Assembly (NCBI GenBank): GCA_026421215.1
Contig: JAPKBN010000001.1
Span: 89,950-153,949, forward strand
Direction of reading: 5' to 3'
DNA: 64,000 nt
Source: Dehalococcoidia bacterium
Lineage (GTDB): Bacteria; Chloroflexota; Dehalococcoidia; Lucifugimonadales; Lucifugimonadaceae
In this document: positions 1 to 7,993 of the stretch, one piece after another
Numbering within the stretch: the stretch's first letter is position 1
How the letters are laid out: the number at the start of each line of letters is the position of its first letter
Made by a program: the position numbers and the translations under genes
Notes under the pieces: model-generated
The model's database searches: none
What the model saw: only the letters and a program-made list of their open reading frames with translations
Told to the model about the DNA's origin: nothing

Positions 1-558
1 GACTAGTATTCCGGCGAGCGCGGCGGGGAATTTTGAGGTGAGCCTTGGGACCAGATAGATAACCGCCATCGTGAGTGCGATCAGCCCGAGCATGATCCCG
101 AGATCCTTTTCCGCCAACCACGACTCGGAACCATCATGATTCTCGACTTTGAAGCTCTCAAGTTGCGCGAGGAAGATGACGATCGCAAGGCCGTTTACAA
201 ATCCCAACATAACCGGGTACGGAACCATGCGGATCAGGCCGCCGAGTTTCAGCGCCCCTATGGCCACCTGGATGACCCCCATAAGGATCACCGTGAGGAA
301 CAGCATTTCGACGCCGTGGTCGCTAACAAGTGCGACCATTACAACGGCGAGCGCGCCGGTAGCGCCGGAAATCATCCCAGGACGGCCACCGGTCAGGGAT
401 GTGATAAATCCGACGATGAACGCGGCGTACAACCCGACAAGCGGGTGAACTCCAGCCACAAAGGCGAAAGCGACCGCTTCGGGGACGAGGGCGAGCGAGA
501 CGGTTAGTCCGGCCAGTATTTCCGTACGGATCTGGCCCGGATTTCGCAACTGTTGCAT
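1..558 (-). CDS. SulP-family anion transporter, N-terminal part (cut by window edge)
   Basis: Read on the minus strand from ATG at 558-556, the open frame runs 186 codons without a stop to base 1, so the C-terminal part lies outside the window. It is strongly hydrophobic, with at least four membrane segments. The stretches [12 protein letters not shown] (near residue 21) and [17 protein letters not shown] (near residue 54) match the conserved start of SulP (SLC26-like) transporters, which move sulfate, bicarbonate or other anions across the inner membrane. No STAS domain can be seen because the end is missing, and the substrate cannot be told. No strong Shine-Dalgarno site precedes the ATG. 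The gene is divergent from the methyltransferase at 694. Confidence 0.85.
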   Translation of the reverse strand, partial: MQQLRNPGQIRTEILAGLTVSLALVPEAVAFAFVAGVHPLVGLYAAFIVGFITSLTGGRPGMISGATGALAVVMVALVSDHGVEMLFLTVILMGVIQVAIGALKLGGLIRMVPYPVMLGFVNGLAIVIFLAQLESFKVENHDGSESWLAEKDLGIMLGLIALTMAVIYLVPRLTSKFPAALAGILV

Positions 559-693
559 TAACACACCGGGAGCAAGTGAAAATTTTTACAAACGCGCTCT
601 GTTTTACACCAGATTGCCACCAAAGGGTCGGTTTTCCGTTACGATTTTCTGCCAATCTGTTGGGAAATATGACGGTATCGACCACAGGGGCAT

Positions 694-1515
694 ATGGCGA
701 GTATGAACGAAAACAGCCGTGAAACTTACATGCACGGACACCATCCGATTGTTGTGGATGAGCATGCGAGGCGAACTGCAAAGCGGAACGCCGCCCACCT
801 ACTGCCTCATCTAACACCCGGGATGTCCTTGATCGATATCGGGTGCGGCCCAGGTAGTATTACCGCCGGTCTCGCGAAGGCGACTGGTCCCGGGCAGACA
901 GTCGGCGTAGATACGTCTGAGACGGCTCTGGAACGCGCGCGGGCCGACGCCGCCAATGCCGGGATCAAGAATCTCGAGTACCAGATCGCCGATGCTTACG
1001 ATCTACCGTTCTCGGACGGGTCATTTGAAGCAGTGCATATGCACCAGGTGTTGCAGCATCTATCGAAGCCCGAGCGTGCTCTGCAGGAGGCGGTCCGGGT
1101 GTTGGCTCCGGGCGGGGTGATAGGCATCACCGAGGTAGACTGGGACACAGCAATCTTCTGGCCAAGAACATCCGCAACGGACCGTTTTCTGGAGATTTAC
1201 AACGAGGTCGCCATCCGAAACGGCGGAGACCCAGATATGGGTCGTCGACTGCGCTCGATGCTGGAGCCTTTGGAGCTGGAACGGATGGAAATCGGCGCGC
1301 TCGCCTGGTCGTTTGGAGACGCGGAGGCTACGGCGCAGTGGGGCGATCTCTGGTGGTCTCGGACCCAGAAATCGAACATCGCTACGGTCGCGGTTGAGAC
1401 CGGGATTTCAACGGCCGAGGAACTGGCCGAGGTCGGCGCAGACTTGCACGAATGGGGACAGGCGCCGGACGCGTTTTTTTCGATAACGCACGGCGAGGCG
1501 TTGGGCTGGAAGTAA
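694..1515 (+). CDS. Class I SAM-dependent methyltransferase
   Basis: This 273-residue protein has a Rossmann methyltransferase core. Motif I (IDIGCGPGS) lies at residues 47-55, an acidic residue for SAM ribose binding in VGVD follows near 73, and the segment ADAYDLPFSDGSFEAVHM near 100-117 is typical of motifs II-III in Methyltransf_11/25 proteins of the UbiE type. The substrate is unknown; nothing nearby points to quinone or cofactor methylation. Two ATGs (694 and 703) are possible; the AGGGG at 686-690 does not decide between them. The gene stands alone, between a divergent SulP gene and the cobalamin region, which has its own promoter. Confidence 0.85.
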   Translation: MASMNENSRETYMHGHHPIVVDEHARRTAKRNAAHLLPHLTPGMSLIDIGCGPGSITAGLAKATGPGQTVGVDTSETALERARADAANAGIKNLEYQIADAYDLPFSDGSFEAVHMHQVLQHLSKPERALQEAVRVLAPGGVIGITEVDWDTAIFWPRTSATDRFLEIYNEVAIRNGGDPDMGRRLRSMLEPLELERMEIGALAWSFGDAEATAQWGDLWWSRTQKSNIATVAVETGISTAEELAEVGADLHEWGQAPDAFFSITHGEALGWK

Positions 1516-1766
1516 AGACGTGGGGTGACATTGGCCTTGCAAATGATCGCGCCGATGAAATATGAATGCCTACGAAGAGATCTAAGCAGCGCGCAAGATC
1601 GGTCATTCCCGAGTTGTTGGTAATCAAGGAAACGCATGTCAGCCACATGTTTTAAGTTCAGGGACCAACGGCGATCACGTGATCGTTTACAAGACCCTGA
1701 CCACGAAAACGAACCTACTCGCACAGCACTGGATTCACACCTTCCGGCACCCCTTCACCACCCTCG
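1516..1766. other. Intergenic stretch with a 14-bp palindrome
   Basis: No gene is supported here. A perfect 14-bp palindrome, CGATCACGTGATCG, lies at 1672-1685 with a CACGTG core and could be a regulator site. Nothing else stands out before the cobalamin promoter. Confidence 0.4.
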
Positions 1767-1795
1767 TTGACCCGCCGTGTCTGTTCCGCTACAGT
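1767..1795 (+). promoter_or_regulatory. Sigma-70-type promoter of the cobalamin operon
   Basis: The -35 box TTGACC (1767-1772) and -10 box TACAGT (1790-1795) are separated by exactly 17 bp. Transcription would start near 1802, just before the riboswitch, which supports the assignment. Confidence 0.6.
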
Positions 1796-1800
1796 CGTTT

Positions 1801-1980
1801 CCCTCTTAGAAAACTGAACATTCGTCCGACCCGGTGCCCCCGATATCATGTCAGGGGAGAATAGGGAAGGCGGTGAAAAGCCGCTGCGGTAGCGCCACTG
1901 TGAATCGGGAATCAACCCCCGAAAGCCAGGAGACCTGCCAGGTCAGACGACGGACTGCTCCTCGCTCACCAGGGGGTCCG
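1801..1980 (+). promoter_or_regulatory. Cobalamin (B12) riboswitch
   Basis: The order of conserved boxes is that of the cobalamin riboswitch: GGTGCCCC (1833-1840), AATAGGGAAGGCGGTGAAAA (1860-1879), GCCGC and GCCACTGTGAATC (to about 1906), and the B12 box AAGCCAGGAGACCTGCC (1923-1939). A hairpin with stems CGGAC (1951-1955) and GTCCG (1976-1980) follows and has no U-tract. It lies directly upstream of a cobalamin ABC transporter and an adenosyltransferase. In this family adenosylcobalamin binding lowers expression, so the operon is probably switched off when cobalamin is plentiful. Whether control acts on translation or on termination is not clear; the lack of a U-tract favours translation. 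Confidence 0.92.
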
Positions 1981-2133
1981 TCGGCATTGAATCTTTATCA
2001 GAATCATTGTCGCCATGGGCTTTGCCGCCATGATGGAATCGGCACAAGCCAGCTCGATGAGGCCGCAGAAGTGCGCGCCAACGGGTTCCCCTGAAGCAAA
2101 CAAGACCAATGCTGAAGGGATGACCGCTCGAAC

Positions 2134-3210
2134 ATGGCGCTCGGAATTGTGACCCGACTCAGACCACCCCGTGAAGCCGCGCTCGGCACACGCCTGATTG
2201 CGGGCGGCGGCGTCCTGACCACTCTATTGATAGCGATAATCCTGTTGTCACTCAGCACCGGACCGCTGGACATACCGGTGTCGCATGTTGTGTCAATAAT
2301 CGTGGAACCCACCGGACTACATCTGGCCGATTACAACCACACCGAGGAGATGGTTGTCGAGCGGATTCGCATGCCGCGAATCGTCGTCGGGGCGCTTGTC
2401 GGCATGGCCCTCGGGGTTGCCGGTGCCGCTATGCAGGCCCTGTTCCGTAACCCACTCGCTGATCCGGGCACTATCGGCGTTGCGTCCGGAGGAGCGGCCG
2501 CGGCTGTGATCGCCATCGCCACCGGCGCATCATCGTTGTTCTTCCTCGCCCTGCCCTTGTTTGCGCTGGGCGGTGCAATCGGCACGGCCTTTCTTGTGTA
2601 TGCGATCGCGATCGCAAGCGGCCGATTTTCCGTAGCCACGCTGATCCTAGCCGGTGTGGCTGTGAGCGCTTTCATGGGCGCGCTAATCACGCTCGTCATC
2701 ATCGCCCAGCCAGAACAGGGCACCCTTAGGGGCATACTCTTCTGGCTGGCCGGCGGGCTCGACTCTCGATCCTGGGACCACGTGTGGTTATCCGGACCAC
2801 TGATCCTCGTGGGCGGTGGAGTGATCGTCGCGTTCGCCAGAGATCTCAACCTACTGATGATGGGCGAAGACGATGCGAGGTCAATGGGCGTCAACGTGCG
2901 TGTGGTCCGGCCAATGTTGCTTACCGCGGCTTCCCTGATCACCGGCGTCGCCGTGGCGGTCAGCGGGATGATCGCATTCGTCGGTTTGATCGTCCCACAC
3001 ATGCTCCGGCTGGTGTTTGGACCTGACAACCGGGTCCTTATACCCCTCAGCGCCCTCGGCGGAGCGGTATTTGTTGTGCTGGCAGATGAGATCGCACGAA
3101 CCGTCATTTCACCGGCCGAGTTACGTGTAGGGATCATCACCAGCTTCATCGGCGCGCCCTTCTTTTTGTTCCTGCTACTCCGACACAGTAGACGTGTGTC
3201 GTCATTGTGA
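2134..3210 (+). CDS. btuC: Cobalamin ABC transporter permease (FecCD family)
   Basis: This 358-residue inner-membrane permease has about nine to ten hydrophobic segments. The FecCD signature is clear: RIRMPR near residues 77-82, QALFRNPLADPGTIGVASGG at 101-120, and a C-terminal SGMIAFVGLIVPHMLR that contacts the ATPase. Length is normal for the family. FecCD permeases carry cobalamin, heme or iron siderophores; the riboswitch upstream and the adenosyltransferase downstream make cobalamin or cobinamide the likely substrate. It is the first main gene of the riboswitch operon, and its last bases overlap an in-frame GTG of the binding-protein frame. Confidence 0.9.
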   Translation: MALGIVTRLRPPREAALGTRLIAGGGVLTTLLIAIILLSLSTGPLDIPVSHVVSIIVEPTGLHLADYNHTEEMVVERIRMPRIVVGALVGMALGVAGAAMQALFRNPLADPGTIGVASGGAAAAVIAIATGASSLFFLALPLFALGGAIGTAFLVYAIAIASGRFSVATLILAGVAVSAFMGALITLVIIAQPEQGTLRGILFWLAGGLDSRSWDHVWLSGPLILVGGGVIVAFARDLNLLMMGEDDARSMGVNVRVVRPMLLTAASLITGVAVAVSGMIAFVGLIVPHMLRLVFGPDNRVLIPLSALGGAVFVVLADEIARTVISPAELRVGIITSFIGAPFFLFLLLRHSRRVSSL

Positions 3211-3260
3211 ACCGGCTAATTAAATTGCAAGCGAACAGGCCTAACACCGGAGGAAAGACT

Positions 3261-4319
3261 GTGAAAAACGGATCGCCGAACAGCCCTGACCAGCCCTGGT
3301 TCGGAGAGAGAGCATTGGCGGTTATCGCCGTGTTGCTCACTGCCATACTTGTGTTGGCAGCCTGTCGATCCGACGCCGACGTTGAAGGCGCGCTGGTCGG
3401 CGTTGGAGGAATCATCGATCCGACCAATCTTGGTTGGCCGCGTGATGTAACCGGGCTGAACGGCCCCGTGACGATACTCGAAAAGCCGGAGCGGATAGTG
3501 ACGATCTCACTCGGCCACGACGAGGTCACCTACGCATTGGTGCCACGGAATCGTGTGGTCGCCACCAACATTTACACCCAGAGTCCCGAGCAGTCCAACG
3601 TGGCTCACCTTGCAGCGGGTCTCCCGGAGATCACATCGGACGCTGAGGTCATCGTCGCCCAGTCACCGGACATCGTCATCGCTTCGCCGTTCACATCGCT
3701 TGAACTTATCAAAGCGCTGGAAAACGTAGGTATGGTTGTGTTGCAGACGAACTTGCACAACGATGCTGACGGACGGCATCAGGACATCATGCTGTTGGGC
3801 TACGCGTACGGCGAAGAGGGGCGCGCTGTGGAAGTAGTTGAAGAGGTTGAAAAGCGTGAGGCCAGCCTCAGAGCCCTATGGGAGAGTAAACCTGAAGTTG
3901 AGCGCGTACGGGTACTTTCGGCGACTCTGTACGGGGACTCGCTCTACACTGCCGGTGCCGGATCCACCGAAGCCGAGATCATCAACATCGCAGGCGGGAT
4001 AAACGTGGCGGCAGAAGCGGGTTTGGAGAACAATCCTGTTATCAGTTACGAGAGCCTGATCGCCATGGACCCGGAGGTGATCTTCATACCGCAACCGGTG
4101 GAGTTCGGCGGTGAAGAGTTCCGGGACGCCATGCTCGCCAATCCAATGCTGGCAAGCGTCGCTGCCATCAGGGACGGCAGGGTGTTTATGGCCGATCCCA
4201 AATACTTTACGACGCTATCGTTCTGGAATCTCAGGGGGGCGGAAGAACTGGCCCGGGATCTGTGGCCCGAGGAACTCGCGGACACGACCTTTGGACCGTT
4301 CAGTTTTCCTTCTGAATAG
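3261..4319 (+). CDS. btuF: Cobalamin-binding lipoprotein of the ABC transporter
   Basis: This is a substrate-binding protein of the type II (BtuF/FepB) fold. I chose the GTG at 3261 because GGAGGA (3249-3254) sits 6 bases upstream. The reading frame is open back to 3207, but that region lacks a ribosome site. The new N-terminus is a lipoprotein signal: a hydrophobic run ending in a lipobox LAAC, with the lipidated Cys at residue 35. The mature part contains the usual landmarks, PERIVTISLGHDEVTYAL near the start of the first lobe, SPDIVIAS and DPEVIFIPQP. The protein would be anchored outside the membrane and hand cobalamin to the permease. Corrinoid specificity rests on context. Confidence 0.88.
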   Translation: MKNGSPNSPDQPWFGERALAVIAVLLTAILVLAACRSDADVEGALVGVGGIIDPTNLGWPRDVTGLNGPVTILEKPERIVTISLGHDEVTYALVPRNRVVATNIYTQSPEQSNVAHLAAGLPEITSDAEVIVAQSPDIVIASPFTSLELIKALENVGMVVLQTNLHNDADGRHQDIMLLGYAYGEEGRAVEVVEEVEKREASLRALWESKPEVERVRVLSATLYGDSLYTAGAGSTEAEIINIAGGINVAAEAGLENNPVISYESLIAMDPEVIFIPQPVEFGGEEFRDAMLANPMLASVAAIRDGRVFMADPKYFTTLSFWNLRGAEELARDLWPEELADTTFGPFSFPSE

Positions 4320-4348
4320 TTGGGCAGACAACCAGACAGAGTAGTTTC

Positions 4349-5665
4349 ATGACGGACATTGTAGAGCGCACGGAACGACGACTCGAAGCACGCGATGTTA
4401 TATACGAGGTCGATGCAGCGCGCCTGCTTGACCAGGTCGATTTTAATGCTGACAAAGGCGAGTTAGTAGGCCTGGTAGGCCCGAATGGCGCCGGTAAGAC
4501 CACGCTTCTCCGAACCATCGGAGGCCTTCTCAAGGCACGTGAGGGCGCAGTACTGCTGGACGGCGACGAAGTAAGCCGGATGGACACAAGTCAACGCGCG
4601 AAATCCATCGCACAGGTCGCCCAGCTTGCTCCACTGGCGCAGGGATTTACCGCCCTCGAGGTGGTCATGATGGGCCGCTATCCGCATATGGGGCGGCTGC
4701 AATCGGAACGCGCTGTGGATCGTTACGCGGTGCGGCGGGCGCTTGATACGGCAGGAGCGGGCGCCCTGGCCGATCGTACGCTGGAGACATTGTCCGGAGG
4801 CGAGCGTCAGGGTGTGTTCGTGGCACGGGCGCTGGCTCAAGAGCCACGCTTGCTACTACTGGACGAACCCACTTCCAACCTGGACATCAATCACCAGGCT
4901 CGATTTTTCCAGATCATTCGCGGGCTGGTGGATGATGGTATGACGGCGGTGGCGGCGATCCATGACCTCTCGTTGGCGGCACGTTTTTGCGATCGATTGG
5001 TGTTGCTCAACAAAGGCGTCGTAGTGGCTGAAGGGCTCCCTCGAGACGTGCTTACCCCAAAAAATATCGGGGCCGCTTTTGGGGTGAGGGTCATCGTGTC
5101 TTCAGATCCGGCGAGCGGCGTGCTTGGCATATCCGTCATGGAGGCGGGTTCGGTCGGGAATAGTGCCGGCGCTGGGACGCGCGTCCATGTTGTTTGCGGT
5201 GGCGGGACGGGCGCTCGATTAATGTACAGACTGTGCGAAGCCGGGTTCGTCGTGACGGCGGGGCCGCTCGCAAACGGCGACACGGACCGGTCCGCGGCCG
5301 AGTCGCTAGGTGTCGAATTCGTGCCTGTGCAGGCATTCGGAGATATCGACTCCGTAGCCCACAACAAACACCTCCGGTTAATTCGAGAGAGTGAAATCGC
5401 CGTGCTCAGCGATGTGGCGTTTGGATCGGGCAACGTGCGCTCACTCGAGGCGCTCGTAGAAGCATCTCTGATCGTCCTCGCAACCATGGAACCTATCGCC
5501 GGCCGTGACTTCACAGACGGCGATGCGACGACTTTGTTTGATCAGCTATCTCCGGTCGCCGCATGGTCTGATCTGGAAGCACTTGTGACTGGATTATCTG
5601 GCCTCGCCCAGAATAATAAAGGCACCCAGGAAATCGCTAACAGTTCTCGGGAGAATCAACAATGA
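4349..5665 (+). CDS. btuD: Cobalamin ABC transporter ATPase with extra C-terminal domain
   Basis: Residues 1-260 form a FecE/BtuD-type ABC ATPase. Walker A GPNGAGKTT is at 44-52, the signature LSGGERQ at 148-154, Walker B LLLLDEPT at 168-175 and the switch His in AIHD at 205. The family is normally about 250-270 residues; this protein has 438. The extra part (about 278-430) begins with a glycine-rich strand-loop (VVCGGGTGARLM) and looks like a Rossmann-type domain of unknown role. Similar long BtuD-like proteins occur in some archaea, as I recall. Its stop overlaps the start of cobO by 4 bp, so the two are probably translationally coupled. Confidence 0.9.
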   Translation: MTDIVERTERRLEARDVIYEVDAARLLDQVDFNADKGELVGLVGPNGAGKTTLLRTIGGLLKAREGAVLLDGDEVSRMDTSQRAKSIAQVAQLAPLAQGFTALEVVMMGRYPHMGRLQSERAVDRYAVRRALDTAGAGALADRTLETLSGGERQGVFVARALAQEPRLLLLDEPTSNLDINHQARFFQIIRGLVDDGMTAVAAIHDLSLAARFCDRLVLLNKGVVVAEGLPRDVLTPKNIGAAFGVRVIVSSDPASGVLGISVMEAGSVGNSAGAGTRVHVVCGGGTGARLMYRLCEAGFVVTAGPLANGDTDRSAAESLGVEFVPVQAFGDIDSVAHNKHLRLIRESEIAVLSDVAFGSGNVRSLEALVEASLIVLATMEPIAGRDFTDGDATTLFDQLSPVAAWSDLEALVTGLSGLAQNNKGTQEIANSSRENQQ

Positions 5666-6198
5666 TCGATTCACAGCCTCCGAAGGGCCTTGTGATCATC
5701 CATACGGGCGACGGCAAGGGAAAGACGACGGCAGCGCTGGGTCTAATGGTACGAGCGTGGGGGCAGGGCAAAAGCGTGAAAATGTTCCAGTTCCTGAAGC
5801 ACACAGGCGCACGATTTGGTGAACACCGGGCGGCCGAAAAGGTCGGCATTTCGATCGAATCACGAGGCGACGGATTCACCTGGCTGTCAAAGGACATGGA
5901 CGAGACGACGGCCATTGCGGTCGACCAATGGGCGCACTGCAAAGCGGCGATTGAGGCCGGCGAAACCGACCTAATCATTCTTGATGAGGCCACATACCCG
6001 GTCACATACGGCTGGCTAGACGTAGACGAGGTAGCAAATACGATCACCAACCGTCCGTCCCATGTACACGTAGTTGTCACGGGGCGTGACGCCCACGAGA
6101 AACTTGTCGCCATCGCTGATGTGGTGACGGAGATGGAAGACATCAAGCATCCCTACCGAGACCAGGGCATCAAAGCGCAGCCAGGATTGGATTTCTAA
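5662..6198 (+). CDS. cobO: Cob(I)alamin adenosyltransferase, CobA/CobO/BtuR type
   Basis: The protein transfers the adenosyl group of ATP to Co(I) corrinoids, making adenosylcobalamin. All family hallmarks are present in 178 residues: P-loop GDGKGKTT at 16-23, the strand KMFQFLK near 40, LIILDEATYPVTYGWLD at 104-120, and VVVTGRDAHEKLVAIADVVTEM toward the end. Length matches the family. It overlaps btuD by 4 bp and is followed after 2 bp by a degenerate paralogue, so it belongs to the riboswitch operon and would convert imported corrinoid to coenzyme. Confidence 0.95.
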   Translation: MIDSQPPKGLVIIHTGDGKGKTTAALGLMVRAWGQGKSVKMFQFLKHTGARFGEHRAAEKVGISIESRGDGFTWLSKDMDETTAIAVDQWAHCKAAIEAGETDLIILDEATYPVTYGWLDVDEVANTITNRPSHVHVVVTGRDAHEKLVAIADVVTEMEDIKHPYRDQGIKAQPGLDF

Positions 6199-6200
6199 CT

Positions 6201-6755
6201 ATGCCCGACGAATTTCCAAGAGACGATCCCGGAGTCACGCCAGATGGCCCAGAAAAATCAGCGCCGGCGCGAAAGGGAATGCTGGTTGTTTATCACGGCC
6301 CCGGCGCAACCAAAGAAATCGCAGGACTCGGCGTGCTGTTCCGTGCCAACGGACGAGGGCTGCCGGTCCGCCACATGAGCTTCAAGCAGGCTCAGAAAGC
6401 CGGACCTTCAGGCGACGATCTGGCCCTTGAAAAACTGGGCATCCCGTCACACGTTATTGATGCACCAACCGAGGATGCCGCCCTCGAACTCTGGAGCAAG
6501 GCGGTCCGCCACGTGTCGATCGTTCAGGAGGGAGTGCTGGTACTTGAAGGATTGCTTGATGCGATAGCTGAAGGTTGGTTATCCGGAGCACAGGTTTCCG
6601 AAACCCTCTCCGGCAAAGATTCATTCCTTCACGTGATCGTCACTGGCAGCAAGGCGCCGTCTGAACTGATGGAATCGGCAGACCTTATCAGCAACATGCG
6701 AGCCATCAAACAGCGTGGATCAGATGCGCCGGTCATCGCAGGCATCGATTACTGA
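6201..6755 (+). CDS. CobO-like paralogue without a P-loop
   Basis: This 184-residue protein aligns along its length with the preceding CobO: LGVLFRANGRGLPVRHMSFK matches LGLMVRAWGQGKSVKMFQFL, GWLSGAQVSETLS matches GWLDVDEVANTIT, and HVIVTGSKAPSELMESADLI matches HVVVTGRDAHEKLVAIADVV. The ATP-binding P-loop is gone: GPGATKEI (33-40) stands where CobO has GDGKGKTT. The LDEAT strand is VLVLEGL (112-118). About 25 extra residues precede the fold. ATP-dependent adenosylation therefore looks lost. It sits 2 bp after cobO, so a regulatory, chaperone or corrinoid-binding partner role is possible. This is inference; no function is known to me. Confidence 0.8.
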   Translation: MPDEFPRDDPGVTPDGPEKSAPARKGMLVVYHGPGATKEIAGLGVLFRANGRGLPVRHMSFKQAQKAGPSGDDLALEKLGIPSHVIDAPTEDAALELWSKAVRHVSIVQEGVLVLEGLLDAIAEGWLSGAQVSETLSGKDSFLHVIVTGSKAPSELMESADLISNMRAIKQRGSDAPVIAGIDY

Positions 6756-6787
6756 ATGCGAACCGATCCCGGAAACGAATCCGTGCA

Positions 6788-7840
6788 CTAGCCATATGGG
6801 CTGTTCACCGGCGCGCCGCCACCCGGGCCATCGTTCCGCAAGCCTTTCATGTACTGCTCGAGCGCTCGACCTGACAAGCCTTGTCCGCCCGTTCCATTCG
6901 TATCGGTACGTCGCCATTTCCGCAAGCTGACGACCTCTCGCGCTGGTTCAAGACGCGAACCAAGTCCGTTGTACGACACCTCTGCGACGTATATCGAACC
7001 TTCGGAATCAACCGCGATCGCGTGCGGCGAGATGAACTGATCTGGCGCCTGCCCAGACATTTCGTTGCCGATACTCACGAGCTCGTTCAGATCACGATCC
7101 AGCACAGCGACCCGCTTGCCGAGGCGGCGCACTCCCTCCATCACCAGCGGTGGTCGGCCCTCTGCCACATAAATATTCATGTCGTCCCCCGTCCCGGCGA
7201 ACAACCCTTGCGGCTTGTGAACTCGCTTCTCCAAGATGAACTCGCCGTCCACCGTGAACATTTGCAGGCGATAGTTCTCACGATCAGCCACCAGTACGCG
7301 GTCTTCACCCACCATGCAGATGTTGTGCGGTAGGGCGAACTGGCCGGGGCCGCTGCCCGATTCTCCCCACGACATGATGTGCTTCCCGGCCGCGTCAAAC
7401 CTGTGAACGGATGAGTTGCGATATCCATCAGACACGAACCAGTCCCCATTACGGGGATCGATCGCGATGTGTGTCGGACTGTTGAATGGTTCGCCGGTGT
7501 GGCGCGGCTTCTCCACGCCACGTTGCCCCAGCGTCATCAACACCTCACCGCTCGGCGTACGCTTTTGCACAAAGTTGGCGTCGTCAGCCAGGTACATGTT
7601 GTCGTTGGCATCAAACGAAACGCCATGGGGCCTATTAAATTCACCTGCACCCCACGCATCCAGAAAGTTGCCCTCTTTGTCGAAGACAACCATCGGCCAC
7701 TGCCCGCGGTTGAAAACGTAAACGCGGTCTTGCGAGTCCACGCCAACTGAAGTGGCCTCATGCAGAAATATGCCATGCGGCACAGCGGGCCAGCCAACAA
7801 CGGGTTGGTATGTAGTCTCCGTGTTCGCCGGTTGCGCCAT
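6788..7840 (-). CDS. NHL-repeat beta-propeller protein (amidating-lyase-like)
   Basis: This 350-residue protein is built from repeated NHL-type blades: VGVDSQDRVYVFNRG, VSFDANDNMYLADDA, IAIDPRNGDWFVSDGYRN, ICMVGEDRVLVADREN and IAVDSEGSIYVAEV, with GQF and GESGSGPGQFALPHN between blades. This pattern matches six-bladed propellers related to peptidyl-alpha-hydroxyglycine alpha-amidating lyase. No signal peptide is visible, so it is probably cytoplasmic. The start ATG at 7840 has GGAG about 8 bases upstream. It is convergent with the cobalamin operon and divergent from an enoyl-CoA hydratase. Substrate or binding partner is unknown. Confidence 0.8.
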   Translation of the reverse strand: MAQPANTETTYQPVVGWPAVPHGIFLHEATSVGVDSQDRVYVFNRGQWPMVVFDKEGNFLDAWGAGEFNRPHGVSFDANDNMYLADDANFVQKRTPSGEVLMTLGQRGVEKPRHTGEPFNSPTHIAIDPRNGDWFVSDGYRNSSVHRFDAAGKHIMSWGESGSGPGQFALPHNICMVGEDRVLVADRENYRLQMFTVDGEFILEKRVHKPQGLFAGTGDDMNIYVAEGRPPLVMEGVRRLGKRVAVLDRDLNELVSIGNEMSGQAPDQFISPHAIAVDSEGSIYVAEVSYNGLGSRLEPAREVVSLRKWRRTDTNGTGGQGLSGRALEQYMKGLRNDGPGGGAPVNSPYG

Positions 7841-7993
7841 CTCGTATCTCCTGTTGTCTGACGCCCTACTCCGGGGCGGTCAGTGAATATCCGTTGTATG
7901 AGACCACGAGTTTGACATCAAAGCGCCATTGATGGACTTTGTGCCTCTCAGACAAGTTTCTTGCAACCATTTTTCGAATCAGGGGAGAGCATC

